From the NCBI GenBank assembly GCA_001311805.1, contig BBCA01000025.1, positions 1-40,507 of the forward strand: DNA of 40,507 nucleotides, in the 5' to 3' direction. The DNA is from Lentibacillus juripiscarius JCM 12147. GTDB taxonomy: Bacteria > Bacillota > Bacilli > Bacillales_D > Amphibacillaceae. Position numbers and translations under genes: made by a program. How positions within the stretch are numbered: the stretch's first letter is position 1; every line of letters starts with the position of its first letter. This document shows, one piece after another, positions 1-8,972 of this stretch. The notes beneath the pieces are model-generated. The model did no database searches. It worked only from the letters and a program-made list of their open reading frames with translations, and was not told the DNA's origin.

Positions 1-207
1 AAGTTGTGTCGCAGTTTCTTTCTCTGAAGTGACGCAAAAGGCAGCTTTAAAAAAACAGCCTTTGTACTATAATTGGCTTTCACCTAAACCAACGAAATAT
101 TTTCCCGCAGCGGTATTTACGGCTTACCCAACATCATACGAAAATGTTCCAGTCATCATTCGGCTTCCATGTGGATGATTTTCGTTATATTTCAACCCTT
201 TCCATCT
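1..207. other. left edge, no confident gene
   Basis: No gene can be supported here. The minus strand downstream of ydbT has stops in all frames within short distances. The plus strand has one frame open from the window edge to a stop near 174 (about 57 codons), but it has no recognisable motif. A weak hairpin (arms at 35-42 and 58-64) with an A/T-rich loop could be a terminator for the ydbT transcript. Confidence 0.3.
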
Positions 208-1638
208 TTAATCTCGGTACGAATACCAGTCTGCCAGTTCATCTGTATGCGATTCTTCCAAGTCCTTGATGGCAAAGTGTGTACCGGTTCCCATCCTCCC
301 AATAATGGACAGTCGCATCGTTGCCAGCTGTTGTTGTACCTGCAGTTTGTGTTGTTTCTTCTCAAAGGCCTGGATTCGTTTATGATACATCATAATTGTA
401 TTCCGGCTGAACGAACGATGCCTTATCGTTAACTGTTCACCATTCCGGTAAAAACCACCATCTCGATGACGCATAATCCCAAGCACAATACTTCCCGCCA
501 GTAATACGAGCGGTATCCAAATAAACTGAGGAATCAAGAACCCACTTGCAACTGTCAATGCCAGGAAAAGGATGGACGTCCGAAAGATATAAAACTTACG
601 GGCCGTTTTGGTAAGGGGGTCAATTCATGCTGGATCCCGGCATAATCCGGCAAAAATGTTTCCAAAAAACCTCCACCTCATCCCGTTTCATAATCGGGAA
701 AAGAATCGATGAAAAATCTTCCCCTTTATCCATGGACCCTCCTGCTATTTCCGCAAACACGGTCACATGACCAAGCGGCTGACGGATGATATTTTCCTGA
801 ATGCCAACTGCCTGGATCCTTTTTAACGGGATCGTTAATTGTTTTTCTCCAGAAGGCCGCGGGTAATAAATAATTCATCATCGCTCTTTGTAATGGTGAA
901 ATTGCCGTATTTGATCATCGTACCGGCAATCCCGAGTAGCCAGAGCAATAAAAGCGCAACAATACCCATCACAATTAAAATAACGATTCCTAATCCGATA
1001 GCCCATTCCAGCGTATTATCATAAAAGGAATCCGGAATAAATTGCTCCAGTTCAGAAAAGCCAGCCGCTGCCAATGCAAAAATCACTCCAACACTGCCTG
1101 ATGTGGTTCCTGCGATAAACAACCGCTTAAAACTTATAGTGGTGGATGGCTTTGTCTGTTCGGCCGGTTCATCCGTTGTGTTTTCATCGTACGTCTGCTT
1201 CGTTCCGCCCGTTTTCAATTCTTCTCTTAGTGCTTCCCCTTCTGCCAATGTGACTGCACTGAGCGATGCTTCCGCACTTGTCCCTGTCCCAGCTGTTTCA
1301 ATCTGTACCTTCGTTAAACCAAAGATCCGGTGAATCACACCTGATGTTAAATCAATCGACTGAATGCGGTTCTGGAAATATAGCGTTTTTCGAATAAACA
1401 CGCCATATTCAATGCGCAGTTCGTCATCCTCAATCCGGTATGAATACCGATACCATGTCAAAATACTTGCTGCTATAAAAATAATCAGAAAACCTGACGT
1501 AATCAAGACAAAATAAAGCAGTGAATCATCCCGAAACGTAATGAAGCCAATGATAATGGCAAACAGGAATTCACGGACCGTTTTAATCAGATTAAAAAGA
1601 ATCGCTGCCGGGTGTAAACGTTTCGCCTCAAACATCAT
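208..1638 (-). CDS. ydbT: YdbT-like membrane protein with bPH_2 (YdbS-like PH) domains, two frameshifts
   Basis: This is a bacterial PH-domain membrane protein of the YdbT family, which usually has about 490 residues and several bPH_2 domains between paired membrane helices. The start ATGATG overlaps the ydbS stop, the B. subtilis arrangement. The N-terminal two thirds read openly from 1638 to 835, with hydrophobic pairs around 1485-1590 and 925-1130. The frame breaks near 840, where A5 must be A6 to continue with QLTIPLKRIQ, and again near 615, where C5 must be C6. The third part runs to 208. After both corrections about 478 residues remain, close to full length. The family has been linked to resistance to some bacteriocins in B. 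subtilis; the role here is inference. Confidence 0.82.
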
Positions 1639-2109
1639 CCTCATCCACCCTTGCCAGTGCTGAAATTCTGTCCCTGAGTTCCGACGCATCCTCTTCAAGC
1701 AATGCAGGAATTTCATGCGTTGTTGCTGCAGTAGAAATCTGAACACTCGCCAGCTTATAATTTTTAAGATTGGTCCCTGTTTGGTATCCACATGCTGCAC
1801 GCGGATCATCGGGACGAGTGTCCGGGATACAATTAATATCCCGTGCTGGATATAAATCTCCTGTTCAAATACTTCGTAGCGCCACCTTCTCCAGCGCAAC
1901 TTCGGCAGCAAAAAAACAAACAAATAAGTGCATAACGCACTTATCAAGATCCCTGCTGCGCCAATCCAATAAGTAAAATCAAGCAAATATGCAAATACAA
2001 AGAGTGCGATGGTTATGAACCAGAGCACTCCGGCGGCAATCGCAGCCGTTATCTTCCATGCCTTAATGGCATCATCTGCAATTCGATTAACCGGTGGCTG
2101 TCGCACCAT
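1628..2109 (-). CDS. ydbS: YdbS-like membrane protein with one bPH_2 domain, one frameshift
   Basis: This is a small membrane protein of the YdbS family, about 159 residues. It has two hydrophobic helices near residues 20-65 followed by a single bPH_2 domain (PMIRVQHVDTKQGPI is the conserved strand). The start is ATG at 2109, preceded by AAGGGGG at a 4-base spacing. The frame breaks near 1762, where A5 must be A6 to read LKNYKLASVQIS. Uncorrected, the reading runs out of frame and enters ydbT, giving a false fusion of 424 residues. With the correction it ends at TGA 1628-1630, overlapping the ydbT start. YdbS and YdbT are encoded together in Bacillaceae and probably act as a membrane pair. 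Confidence 0.82.
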
Positions 2110-2272
2110 ACTTCCCCCTTTTTAAGAAAACTTGGCTTATCGCTATGCCTTAGGCGTGAGCTTAGTTGCACTTATACAGTATGCTGTCTCCCCTCTCCCT
2201 TATACGAACTCATCATACCAAAGTTTCAGCAATGATTACATGTACTTAGGGAAACGACTTTTGAAGAAAACT

Positions 2273-2297
2273 AAAAAAGCTCCTTTCCACAAGGAGC
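2273..2297 (-). terminator. intrinsic terminator of cshA
   Basis: On the minus strand there is a 7 bp stem (GCTCCTT/AAGGAGC) with a 5-base loop, followed by six T. It begins 7 bases after the cshA stop and separates cshA from ydbS. Confidence 0.85.
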
Positions 2298-2303
2298 CTT
2301 TTC

Positions 2304-3790
2304 TCAGCTGTTTGGTTTACGATTATTACGCCGTTTCTGATAGTTTCCTTTGCGGTTGCGTCCACCTTGGTTGCGGCCGCCTTGTTTCGGTCCACCTTGC
2401 CCGCGATTGCCATAAAACTTCTTGTTGCCTGAACGTCCTTTATTATCTCTGGAGCGCTGTGCTTTTTTCACACTGATCGGCTGTGCAGATGAAATATTCA
2501 CAGGTGCATTGCGCCGCTCTTTGGTCAGCATTTTCAGTGCAGCAGCAACCGCTGTAACCGAATCATAATCCTGCAGCAGTTCACTTGCGGTTTCATGGTA
2601 TTCCTGCAAGTCTTTTTGTCGATCGTTTTACGCAGTTTATCGGCAGCTGCCTGCTGCTGTCCTCGTCTTGCTTCCTGATATGTCGGTGGCACCATGCGTT
2701 TCATCTTGCTTTTCGTCACTTTTTCAATCAAGTGCAAATGAGCCATCTCTCTTGGTGTAATGAACGAGATAGCTTCGCCGGCGCGCCCAGCTCTTCCTGT
2801 CCGGCCAATCCGGTGCACATAACTTTCCGGGTCCTGAGGGATATCAAAGTTATACACATGAGTCACACCGGAAATGTCCAGTCCGCGTGCAGCTACATCG
2901 GTCGCGACCAGCACATCGACACGGTTATTTTTGAATTTGTTCAATACAGACATACGCTTTCCTTGCGTTAAGTCCCCATGAATCCCTTCTGCACGGAAAC
3001 CTCTCGTCTGCAGTCCGTCCGTTATTTCGTCCACGCGTTTTTTCGTTCGGGCGAACACGATAGCCAATGTCGGTGCATAAATATCGAGATGGTTTGTCAG
3101 TGTATCAAACTTATGCTTTTCCGGAATCTCAATAAAGTGCTGATCGATATTCTCGACCGTCATTTCCTTTGCTTTCACTTTAACTTCTTTCGGAGTGTTC
3201 ATCAGGTTTGTTGCGATATCGCGGATTTCCTTTGGCATTGTGGCTGAAAACAAGAGTGTCTGCTTGTCCGCCGGAATGTTCTTCAGGATATCACGAATGT
3301 CGTCGATGAAGCCCATGTTCAGCATTTCATCAGCTTCATCCAGCACGGTTGTCTCGATATTCCCGGTATTTATCGTCTTTCTGCGCATGTGGTCGAGCAA
3401 TCGCCCCGGCGTTGCCACCACGATTTGTGGGCCATCTTTCAGGGCTTTAATCTGCCGTTCCATATGCTGGCCGCCAAACACCGAAATCGTACGGATACCT
3501 TTGCCTTTCCCAAGACGGTTGATTTCTTCAGCAACCTGAATAGCCAGCTCCCTCGTCGGCGCAACGACCAATCCTTGAATTTTCTTTTGGCTGGCGTCGA
3601 CTTTTTCCAGCATCGGAATGCCGAATGCAGCGGTCTTTCCAGTACCTGTCTGTGCCTGGCCGATGACATCGTTGCCTTCCATAGCGAGTGGTATTGTTTC
3701 CGCCTGGATTGGCGTCGCTTCCTCAAATCCCATATTCTCCAATGCCTTCATGATGGGTTGTGATATGTTCAGTTCATTAAATGTTGTCAC
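2304..3790 (-). CDS. cshA: DEAD-box ATP-dependent RNA helicase CshA, one frameshift
   Basis: This is a cytoplasmic ATP-dependent RNA helicase of the degradosome and cold-response type. The motifs are in order: Q motif at the N-terminus (ATPIQAETI), Walker A AQTGTGKT at residues 46-53, [18 protein letters not shown] at 151-154, SAT at 182-184, [18 protein letters not shown] and [10 protein letters not shown]. The tail is basic and Gly/Arg/Gln-rich ([14 protein letters not shown]), typical of CshA RNA binding. The start is GTG 3790 with AAGGAG about 12 bases upstream; no better in-frame start exists. The frame breaks near 2612, where A5 should be A6 ([12 protein letters not shown]), so the last 100 residues appear as a separate reading. 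The repaired length is about 495 residues, the family norm. ydbS and ydbT follow, as in B. subtilis ydbR-ydbS-ydbT. Confidence 0.95.
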
Positions 3791-3881
3791 CTTGTTACTC
3801 TACTCCTTCTTCAAAATCCTTTATTATTCGTGCCGTATTTATAAAAATGCCGTTTCCCTTGATCGGATGGCAGGTACCCGG

Positions 3882-4001
3882 TCATGTGGAATCAGCTGCC
3901 GGCTTCATCCAGCTTAGAAATTCCATCAAATTTTTCATTGTTTCTTTTTTAAAAAAGGCTTCCCAAATGATTGGAAAAGGCCCCTTATCATGAAATCTCA
4001 T
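3882..4001 (-). CDS. possible 39-residue leader protein upstream of cshA
   Basis: There is a short open frame on the cshA strand, ATG 4001 to TGA 3882-3884. It encodes a protein-like mix of aromatic, charged and hydrophobic residues (starts MRFHDKGPFPIIWEAF, contains MEFLSWMKP). It ends 91 bases before the cshA start. No strong ribosome binding site precedes the ATG. I do not recognise it. A hairpin with a U-tract lies inside it, so it could be a regulatory upstream ORF, a small gene, or chance. Confidence 0.28.
   Translation of the reverse strand: MRFHDKGPFPIIWEAFFKKETMKNLMEFLSWMKPAADST
3951..3982 (-). promoter_or_regulatory. terminator-like hairpin in the cshA leader
   Basis: Read on the minus strand, an imperfect stem (GGCC..TTCC / GGGAAGCC with an ATCATTT loop) is followed directly by six T. 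It lies about 160 bases upstream of the cshA start with no minus-strand gene before it, so it may act as an attenuator of cshA. The structure is imperfect. Confidence 0.35.
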
Positions 4002-4131
4002 CCATAAAATAACAGCTATTTTATCTTAACACATTCATTTGCGGAATATCCACTACTTCTCATATGATTTTTCAAATTAAGCATGATAGAATGAACAAGA
4101 TTGCATAAAACGTGGCAAAGGAGGATGTGTG

Positions 4132-5055
4132 ATGCGAATCCCTCCGTTCAATCCATATCTGGCGGTTGTAACTGGTGTTATCGCTGTTTCGACATCAGCG
4201 GTTCTCGTCAAGCTTGCCGATCAGGCACCCGCAGCAATTATTGCAAATTACCGGCTGCTAATTGCCGTTATACTAATGGCACCGATTGTTCTGCTGAAAC
4301 ACCGGCATGAATTCCAATTCATCGAAAGAAAAGATTGGCTACTATCGGCATTGGCGGGTATTTTCCTTGCGTTCCATTTTATTGTCTGGTTCGAATCCCT
4401 GAATTATACATCTGTAGCAAGCTCTGTGGTGCTTGTTACCCTGCAGCCGATATTCGCCTTTTTAGGGACTTACTTGTTCTTTCAGGAACGATTCTCGTAC
4501 GGGGCGATCATTAGTATGGTCATTGCACTCTTAGGCAGTGTCATTATCAGCTGGGGTGACTTTCAGGTTAGCGGAGTCGCGCTATTCGGTGATATGCTTG
4601 CACTTTTGGGAGCGGTCTTAGTCACTGGTTATTTTCTTATGGGACAGCAAGTAAGGAAACGCTTGTCTTTAATGACGTATACATTTGTTGTGTACGGCAT
4701 AAGTTCGATAACACTTATTCTTTATAACCTGATTGGGCAAAATCCATTTTTCGGCTATCCTGCTGATCACTGGCTCGTCTTTCTTGGACTTGCTATTTTC
4801 CCGACGTTCTTTGGCCATACGTTGTTTAATTGGGCACTGAAGTGGCTGAGTACGGCAACCATTTCCATGGGGATCGTGTTTGAACCTGTTGGGGCATCCA
4901 TCCTGGCATACTTTATACTGGGTGAAACCATTACATGGTCCCAGTGGCTCGGTGGTACCATTGTGCTCTTTGGCTTATTTTTGTTTATCATGAGTACAAC
5001 AAAGAAACGGAATGTAACCTTATCGAAAAAGCGAGCCCGCAACGGAAAAACGTAA
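4132..5055 (+). CDS. EamA/DMT-family transporter
   Basis: This is an integral membrane transporter of the drug/metabolite superfamily with two EamA repeats and about ten hydrophobic helices over 307 residues. The first repeat spans roughly residues 8-140 (with RLLIAVILMAP and the VTLQPIFAFLGTYLF helix), the second 150-290 (with FEPVGASILAYFILGE, the usual end of an EamA unit). Members export amino acids, metabolites or drugs; the substrate cannot be told. The start ATG 4132 is preferred over GTG 4129 because AAAGGAGG at 4117-4124 then has a 7-base spacing. The basic tail (KKRNVTLSKKRARNGKT) is cytoplasmic. The gene is complete, with no frameshift. Confidence 0.9.
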   Translation: MRIPPFNPYLAVVTGVIAVSTSAVLVKLADQAPAAIIANYRLLIAVILMAPIVLLKHRHEFQFIERKDWLLSALAGIFLAFHFIVWFESLNYTSVASSVVLVTLQPIFAFLGTYLFFQERFSYGAIISMVIALLGSVIISWGDFQVSGVALFGDMLALLGAVLVTGYFLMGQQVRKRLSLMTYTFVVYGISSITLILYNLIGQNPFFGYPADHWLVFLGLAIFPTFFGHTLFNWALKWLSTATISMGIVFEPVGASILAYFILGETITWSQWLGGTIVLFGLFLFIMSTTKKRNVTLSKKRARNGKT

Positions 5056-5059
5056 AAAT

Positions 5060-5089
5060 TTATCGGAACTCATGTAAAGCTGTTATAAT
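5060..5089 (+). promoter_or_regulatory. candidate promoter of the DegV gene
   Basis: A perfect -10 TATAAT lies at 5084-5089, with a weak -35 TTATCG at 5060-5065 and 18 bp spacing. It is just downstream of the EamA stop. The leader from here contains the repeat hairpin at 5109-5142. Confidence 0.5.
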
Positions 5090-5102
5090 GAAACCAATAA
5101 TA

Positions 5103-5148
5103 GTGCGTGTTCAAAAAGGCGGATAAACCGGACTTTTTGAACAACCTC
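5103..5148 (+). repeat. MITE-like repeat, mini copy (both ends, no middle)
   Basis: The left end (GTGCGTGTTCAAAAAGG) and right end (CCGGACTTTTTGAACAACCTC) of the window's repeat family are joined back to back. The arms GTTCAAAAAG (5109-5118) and CTTTTTGAAC (5133-5142) are perfect 10 bp inverted repeats that would form a hairpin in the DegV leader. Confidence 0.75.
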
Positions 5149-5170
5149 TAATAAGGAATTGGGTGAGGCC

Positions 5171-6025
5171 ATGCGAATTCAATTAATGACTGACGGGGGT
5201 GCGGACATTCCCAAGCGCCTCCGGAGTGCACTGGACGTGACCGTTGTTCCGCTATATTTGCATTTCCCAAATCAGCAGTACAAGACAGGAGTAACCATTG
5301 ATGCGGAAACCTTTCATCAGAAATTGGCTGAAACAGAGGAACTCCCACGATCTTCTGCACCAAGTCCAAACGACTTTTATGAAGCCTATAAACAAGCTGA
5401 TCCGGACATCCCGATCATTATGCTGAGCCTGACAAAAGGCCTTAGCAGCACATTTGAAAATGCTGTCGCTGCCAAGGAAATGCTACTCGAGGAAGAACCC
5501 GGACGAGAAATTGAGGTTATTAACACGAAAACAGCATCCTGTGGTATTGCCTTGCTTTTGGCGGAAACAAAGGCCAAACTGGATGAAGGCTACTCGTACC
5601 AGGAACTCGTCAGCCATTTGCACGAACGTGTCGAACAGACTGCCACACTATTTGTTCTGAAAACATTAGAGAACCTGATTCTCGGCGGACGTCTGGACAA
5701 AGTGAAAGGCACGATTGCTAAAACACTGAACATTAAGCTGCTGCTGCAAGCCAGTAATGAAGGAACGATTGAAGTAGCTGAAAAAGCGCGCGGTGATAGG
5801 AAAGCAATCCGGCGATTTGTGGAACAGATTGGGGAATGGACAACAAACACGAAAGACAAGATCATTGTTATGTCACACTGCAATGCTGAAGAGCGGGCAG
5901 AAAAGGTACTTGAATCCATTAAAGACAGATATGCCTTTAAAGAAGCATATCTTGCAGAGATGGGGCCGTTAATTTCCACTTATGCCGGGGAAGGCGGACT
6001 GGTCATTTCCTTTTTCAAGGATTAG
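5171..6025 (+). CDS. DegV family (FakB-like) fatty-acid-binding protein
   Basis: DegV/EDD-fold proteins bind a fatty acid. The characterised FakB members present it to the kinase FakA for phosphorylation on the way into phospholipid. At 284 residues this one matches the family length. Visible signatures are the N-terminal strand with TDGGADIP (usually DSTADL), the substrate loop SSAPSPNDFYEAY, LSLTKGLSSTF, VINTKTASCG (normally DS), LENLILGGRLDKVKG, and the C-terminal GPLISTYAGEGG. ATG 5171 matches the family start; the in-frame TTG at 5159 would abut AAGGAA with no spacing. No FakA gene is in the window. The fatty acid preference cannot be read. A repeat copy lies on each side. Confidence 0.9.
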   Translation: MRIQLMTDGGADIPKRLRSALDVTVVPLYLHFPNQQYKTGVTIDAETFHQKLAETEELPRSSAPSPNDFYEAYKQADPDIPIIMLSLTKGLSSTFENAVAAKEMLLEEEPGREIEVINTKTASCGIALLLAETKAKLDEGYSYQELVSHLHERVEQTATLFVLKTLENLILGGRLDKVKGTIAKTLNIKLLLQASNEGTIEVAEKARGDRKAIRRFVEQIGEWTTNTKDKIIVMSHCNAEERAEKVLESIKDRYAFKEAYLAEMGPLISTYAGEGGLVISFFKD

Positions 6026-6033
6026 AAGGATAG

Positions 6034-6307
6034 GTTCGTGTTCAAAAAGGAGGATAAAAAGGACCGAGAATTTCGAGGCGGCGTAGTTTCGAGCATAAGT
6101 AAAGCTACCCTGAACTGCATCGCACGCAGGGAAAGTGTTCTTCTTTCCCAAGGAGCGGAATGTATGTGTTTAGATACATGAGCACAAGGAATGCTTCCCT
6201 GAACCCGCATCGCACGCAGAAAAGCGTATTTCTTTTCCAAGGAGCGGAGAAACAAGCCAACGAAGAAATTCGATGTGTCATTTTTACCGGACTTTTTGAA
6301 CAACCTC
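6034..6307 (+). repeat. MITE-like repeat, longest copy
   Basis: This is the only long contiguous copy of the window's interspersed repeat. It runs from GTTCGTGTTCAAAAAGGAGG to CCGGACTTTTTGAACAACCTC with 10 bp terminal inverted repeats at 6040-6049 and 6292-6301. It has no coding potential. It holds an internal duplication: 6108-6160 and 6197-6247 share CCCTGAAC, GCATCGCACGCAG and CCAAGGAGCGGA, offset by 89 bp. It fills the gap between the DegV and esterase genes. Confidence 0.85.
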
Positions 6308-6361
6308 GATAAGCAATAAAAGAAAGAGGAGCGTGTCAACAGTTGTGACACCTCCCCCTTT

Positions 6362-7060
6362 TTACTTGGTATCGCTCACCGTCAGGAACTGATAGACCAT
6401 GTCATTCAGCGTATCTTTATCATCACCAAGACAAATCAGGTGTCTGGATTCATCAAACAGCACGACTTGCTTTTGTTCGGATGTAATTTCTTTGTCCAGA
6501 TGGAGGGCCGTTTTATATGGCACCATCATGTCCTGCTGTCCTTGAGCTATTAATACAGGTGCCCGCACCTTGGGAAGGTGTCTGCGTGTAAAAATTTACT
6601 AGCCTGAAAAACTCGAGGTTTGCTTTAAATGGAATAGACAGCCATTTGCTTTTATAATGCTGAAAGAAAGGATTTCTATCGATTTTTCCTTTGAACCCGT
6701 CCACTACTGCGCCCCTCACTTCCCTCGCCATTTGCCGAAATGACAGGTATTTCCTGGCCGGAGCGAGAAGCACCAATTATCAATGTCATGCCTGGATGCC
6801 AGGTATGCAGCAATCATTCCACCCATGGAAAAACCAATCAGATACAGTTTATCAGCCTTTTCCTGCATGTTCTTCAATGCATCCTCAGCTGCGGCAAGCC
6901 AGGCTGTATGTGTCACATTATCCAGTTCAAGATTCACGCCATGGCCAGGAAGCGTTGGTACTTCCACATCCCAGTCCGTATGCTCCCGCAGGTATGCTGC
7001 CAGGGGTTCAACTTCATGTGGTCCACCAGTATATCCATGTATTAACAAACATCCTGTCAT
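6362..7060 (-). CDS. alpha/beta hydrolase, carboxylesterase (Est30/YvaK type), two frameshifts
   Basis: This is a short-chain carboxylesterase of the monoglyceride lipase-like Est30 family, about 235-247 residues and cytoplasmic. Catalytic elements are all present in the right order: oxyanion loop HGYTGGP near residue 10, nucleophile Ser in GFSMGG, Asp in QGQQDMMVP, and His in DESRHLICL near the C-terminus. The start is the second ATG (7060), 7 bases after AAGGAG; the first ATG at 7066 has almost no spacing. The frame is lost twice: near 6771 (one T short, DNLVLLAPARKYL) and near 6592 (one T too many, FTRRHLPKVRAPVL). Both are in T runs, so the natural gene is probably intact. Confidence 0.87.
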
Positions 7061-7130
7061 ATCCATTCTCCTTAACTGATCGATATACATTGGTTTTCCC
7101 TTTCCACAGGTTCATTATGACAACCATAAA

Positions 7131-7157
7131 AGGTTGTTAAAAAAGTCCGGTAAAAAT
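7131..7157 (-). repeat. MITE-like repeat, right-end fragment
   Basis: Reads AGGTTGTTAAAAAAGTCCGG then TAAAAAT on the plus strand, the reverse complement of the right end of the copy at 6034-6307. Only this end is present; it sits between the yppG stop and the esterase. Confidence 0.65.
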
Positions 7158-7172
7158 AGACTATCGAAAACC

Positions 7173-7540
7173 TTATTGCCTGCCGCCGGGGTTCATATAT
7201 TTCATAATGGATTGCACTTCCTTCACAACCGGTGCTAATTGCTGGGCCGTCTTGGCTGCCTGCCCTGCTGCTGCCATCATTTTCCAACATCAAGTTCACC
7301 ATTATCATCCTGAAAATAGTGGAGAAGATTGTTCGTTCCTGATGGCTGGCCTGGTATATGATGATTCTTAGCATATGGGTCTGGCATCGATGGCTGTTTA
7401 GGCTTGGCATACATTTCGAATGGCGTCGGTTGAGTTGCTGGATATCCAGCATTCATGGGAGTATATGGATAGGGGCTATGGTAATGTTCAGCGAAGTACG
7501 GATAAGGTGGCTGCTGGTAAGGAACATTTCTGTGGTGCAT
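7173..7540 (-). CDS. yppG: YppG-like spore coat protein, one frameshift
   Basis: This is a small Pro/Tyr/His/Gln-rich protein of the YppG family, found in the spore coat. The N-terminal half is low-complexity (YQQPPYPYFAEHYHSPYPY). The C-terminal half has the family signature NLLHYFQDDNGELDVGKMM and then AAAGQAAKTAQQLAPVVKEV. The start is ATG 7540 with AAGGGGG at 7-base spacing. The frame breaks near 7284, where A4 should be A5 (VGKMMAAAG), and the gene then ends at TAA 7173. The repaired length is about 122 residues. It supports an endospore-forming host. Confidence 0.78.
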
Positions 7541-7621
7541 GTAACTTCCCCCTTTGCATGATGTATTCCTATTTTTTAGTTTATGTTAAATCAGCATAAT
7601 CGTGCATGTAAAACACGGCAT

Positions 7622-7897
7622 TCACCAGTGATTCGACGAGCTTCCATAAGAATGATGCTGCATCATGCCGAGTTCATATCTGATTTTATTGATTTGCGAG
7701 CCTAGAACCATCCTATCATTCACAACTGTAGCAGGTGTTCCGAAAATATCATTTTCCTGAAGTTCCTGCATGTATCTCCTGTTTTTAGTAACATTTCTCG
7801 TTTCATAATTAATCTGCCAATGATCCAACTGGCTAAGCAAATCTTTGCAATGCGGACTGTCTTCACTTATATATACAACAACACGCTGACTGACCAT
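7622..7897 (-). CDS. glutaredoxin-like protein, single-cysteine active site
   Basis: A 91-residue protein with a glutaredoxin/thioredoxin fold pattern: strand VVVYISED, then SPHC in place of the usual CPxC, helix CKDLLSQLDHW, strand NYETRNVTKN, and the cis-proline loop GTPATVVNDRMVLG. The first active-site Cys is Ser, so any redox chemistry would be monothiol. The start ATG 7897 has AAGGAGG at 7-base spacing; the open frame extends upstream but without a ribosome binding site. The tail is His/Ser/Asn-rich. Substrate unknown. Confidence 0.78.
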   Translation of the reverse strand: MVSQRVVVYISEDSPHCKDLLSQLDHWQINYETRNVTKNRRYMQELQENDIFGTPATVVNDRMVLGSQINKIRYELGMMQHHSYGSSSNHW

Positions 7898-8111
7898 CCT
7901 GGGTCCTCCTTGGCTGTTTAGGTAATCTTTACTATCACCCTTCCCATTTACCCGTCCACATGACAATTTAAACATGTTTTTTACAAATCGATTACAAAAC
8001 CCCCCATGAAAACAATCTCTATGCAAAAAACAGCAGCCCTTATCCCTGAAAAAAAGAGCTACTGTTCTTACTGCCGGCGCGTTATCCAGCCATGCCGGCA
8101 ATCTGTACTAT

Positions 8112-8143
8112 AAAAGAGCAGAGGCATCCCAACCCCTGCTTTT
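8112..8143 (-). terminator. terminator downstream of the PepSY gene
   Basis: On the minus strand, AAAAGCAGGGG, a loop, then CCTCTGCTCTTTT forms a roughly 10 bp stem with a small bulge and ends in T residues. It lies about 55 bases after the PepSY stop. The rest of 7898-8197 holds no gene that I can see. Confidence 0.65.
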
Positions 8144-8197
8144 ATTATAGAACCACCTGCAATACCAAGCTATGATCTGCATCACAGGTTCGATATT

Positions 8198-8972
8198 TTA
8201 TTCTTCGTCATCATTATCCTCATCATCGTCTTCATCAATTTCCATAACGGCAATATCTCCGGTATATGCGTCAATTTCAATGGTTGCTTCCTGTTTTTTG
8301 GATTTCATTTCAATTTCATAACGCAGCTGTCCGTCATCTTCATCCAGTTCCAATTCCGTAATGGTCCCGGCAAATTGGTCTTTGGCAATGCTTTCTGCTT
8401 TAGCTGTACTGATAACAGTCGGACGGGAAGCGTCTTGTTTTTGTTCGTTTTATCATTTTGTTTGCTTGCTTCATTATCATCTTTGTCACCGGTATTCTGG
8501 TTGAGTTCCATGCGGTCCCGGCTGTCTTTTTCATCGTCATCCTTGTCCTGACCGTCTTTGCTGCTGTCGTCATTGTTATCATCAGAGCGGGACTTTGCAT
8601 CGCCATTCTGCTTATCGCTGTCTTTTTCTGTTTTTCTTTTGTGTTAGATTCCTTGTCACCAGAGTCCTGTTCGACACTGCCTTTTGCGGCAAACTTTTTA
8701 TCCAATTTCAAAATTTCGCCTGTATCGCCATCCAACTTCAGCTCATATTCTGTTCCATTATCATCTATCTCTGCTTCATACACTGCTCCGCTGCCATCCT
8801 TCTCCAGTTCCAATTCCGTTATTGTTCCGGGATACTGGGCCCCGATGACATCGCGAATCTCCTGTTCTTCCAGTTTGGGGCTCGCCTCGGTGGCACTTGA
8901 ATGGAGGATGCCTACGCCCATGGCCGATAGACCAAGCAGAACAGACAGAACCATACCAACCTTTTTCTTCAT
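8198..8972 (-). CDS. secreted double-PepSY domain protein, two frameshifts
   Basis: This is an exported or membrane-anchored protein with an N-terminal signal segment (KKKVGMVLSVLLGLSAMGVG) and two PepSY repeats separated by a very acidic/basic linker. PepSY 1 covers ITELELEKDGSGAVYEAEID and GDTGEILKLD. PepSY 2 covers ITELELDEDDGQLRYEIEM and DAYTGDIAVMEID. The linker and tail are rich in Asp, Lys, Asn and Glu, with the C-terminus ending in an acidic run. The frame breaks near 8622 and near 8442, each an A5 that should be A6. ATG 8972 has AAGGAGG at 8 bases. It lies directly after a sensor kinase, like the B. subtilis YkoGH/YkoI arrangement. PepSY proteins often inhibit proteases or sense the envelope; the role here is inference. 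Confidence 0.85.

Noticed and set aside
1..174. C-terminal part of a plus-strand gene entering from the left
   Set aside because: An open frame of about 57 codons exists but has no motif, and the hairpin inside it fits an intergenic region better.
835..2109. A single 424-residue PH-domain fusion protein
   Set aside because: It is ydbS run out of frame by one missing A near 1762 into ydbT. The overlapping ATGATG start and TGA stop at 1628-1638 show two genes.
2132..2476. Plus-strand 114-residue reading over the cshA end
   Set aside because: It crosses the cshA terminator and the antisense of the Gly/Arg-rich tail; no start signals.
6034..6307. Small protein-coding gene in the long repeat copy
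   Set aside because: Both strands show readings of up to about 100 codons, but the sequence recurs as a truncated non-coding repeat elsewhere, and the frames are not kept between copies.
7622..8101. Longer 159-residue form of the glutaredoxin-like protein
   Set aside because: The extra N-terminal part lacks a ribosome binding site and homology-like features; AAGGAGG sits before ATG 7897.
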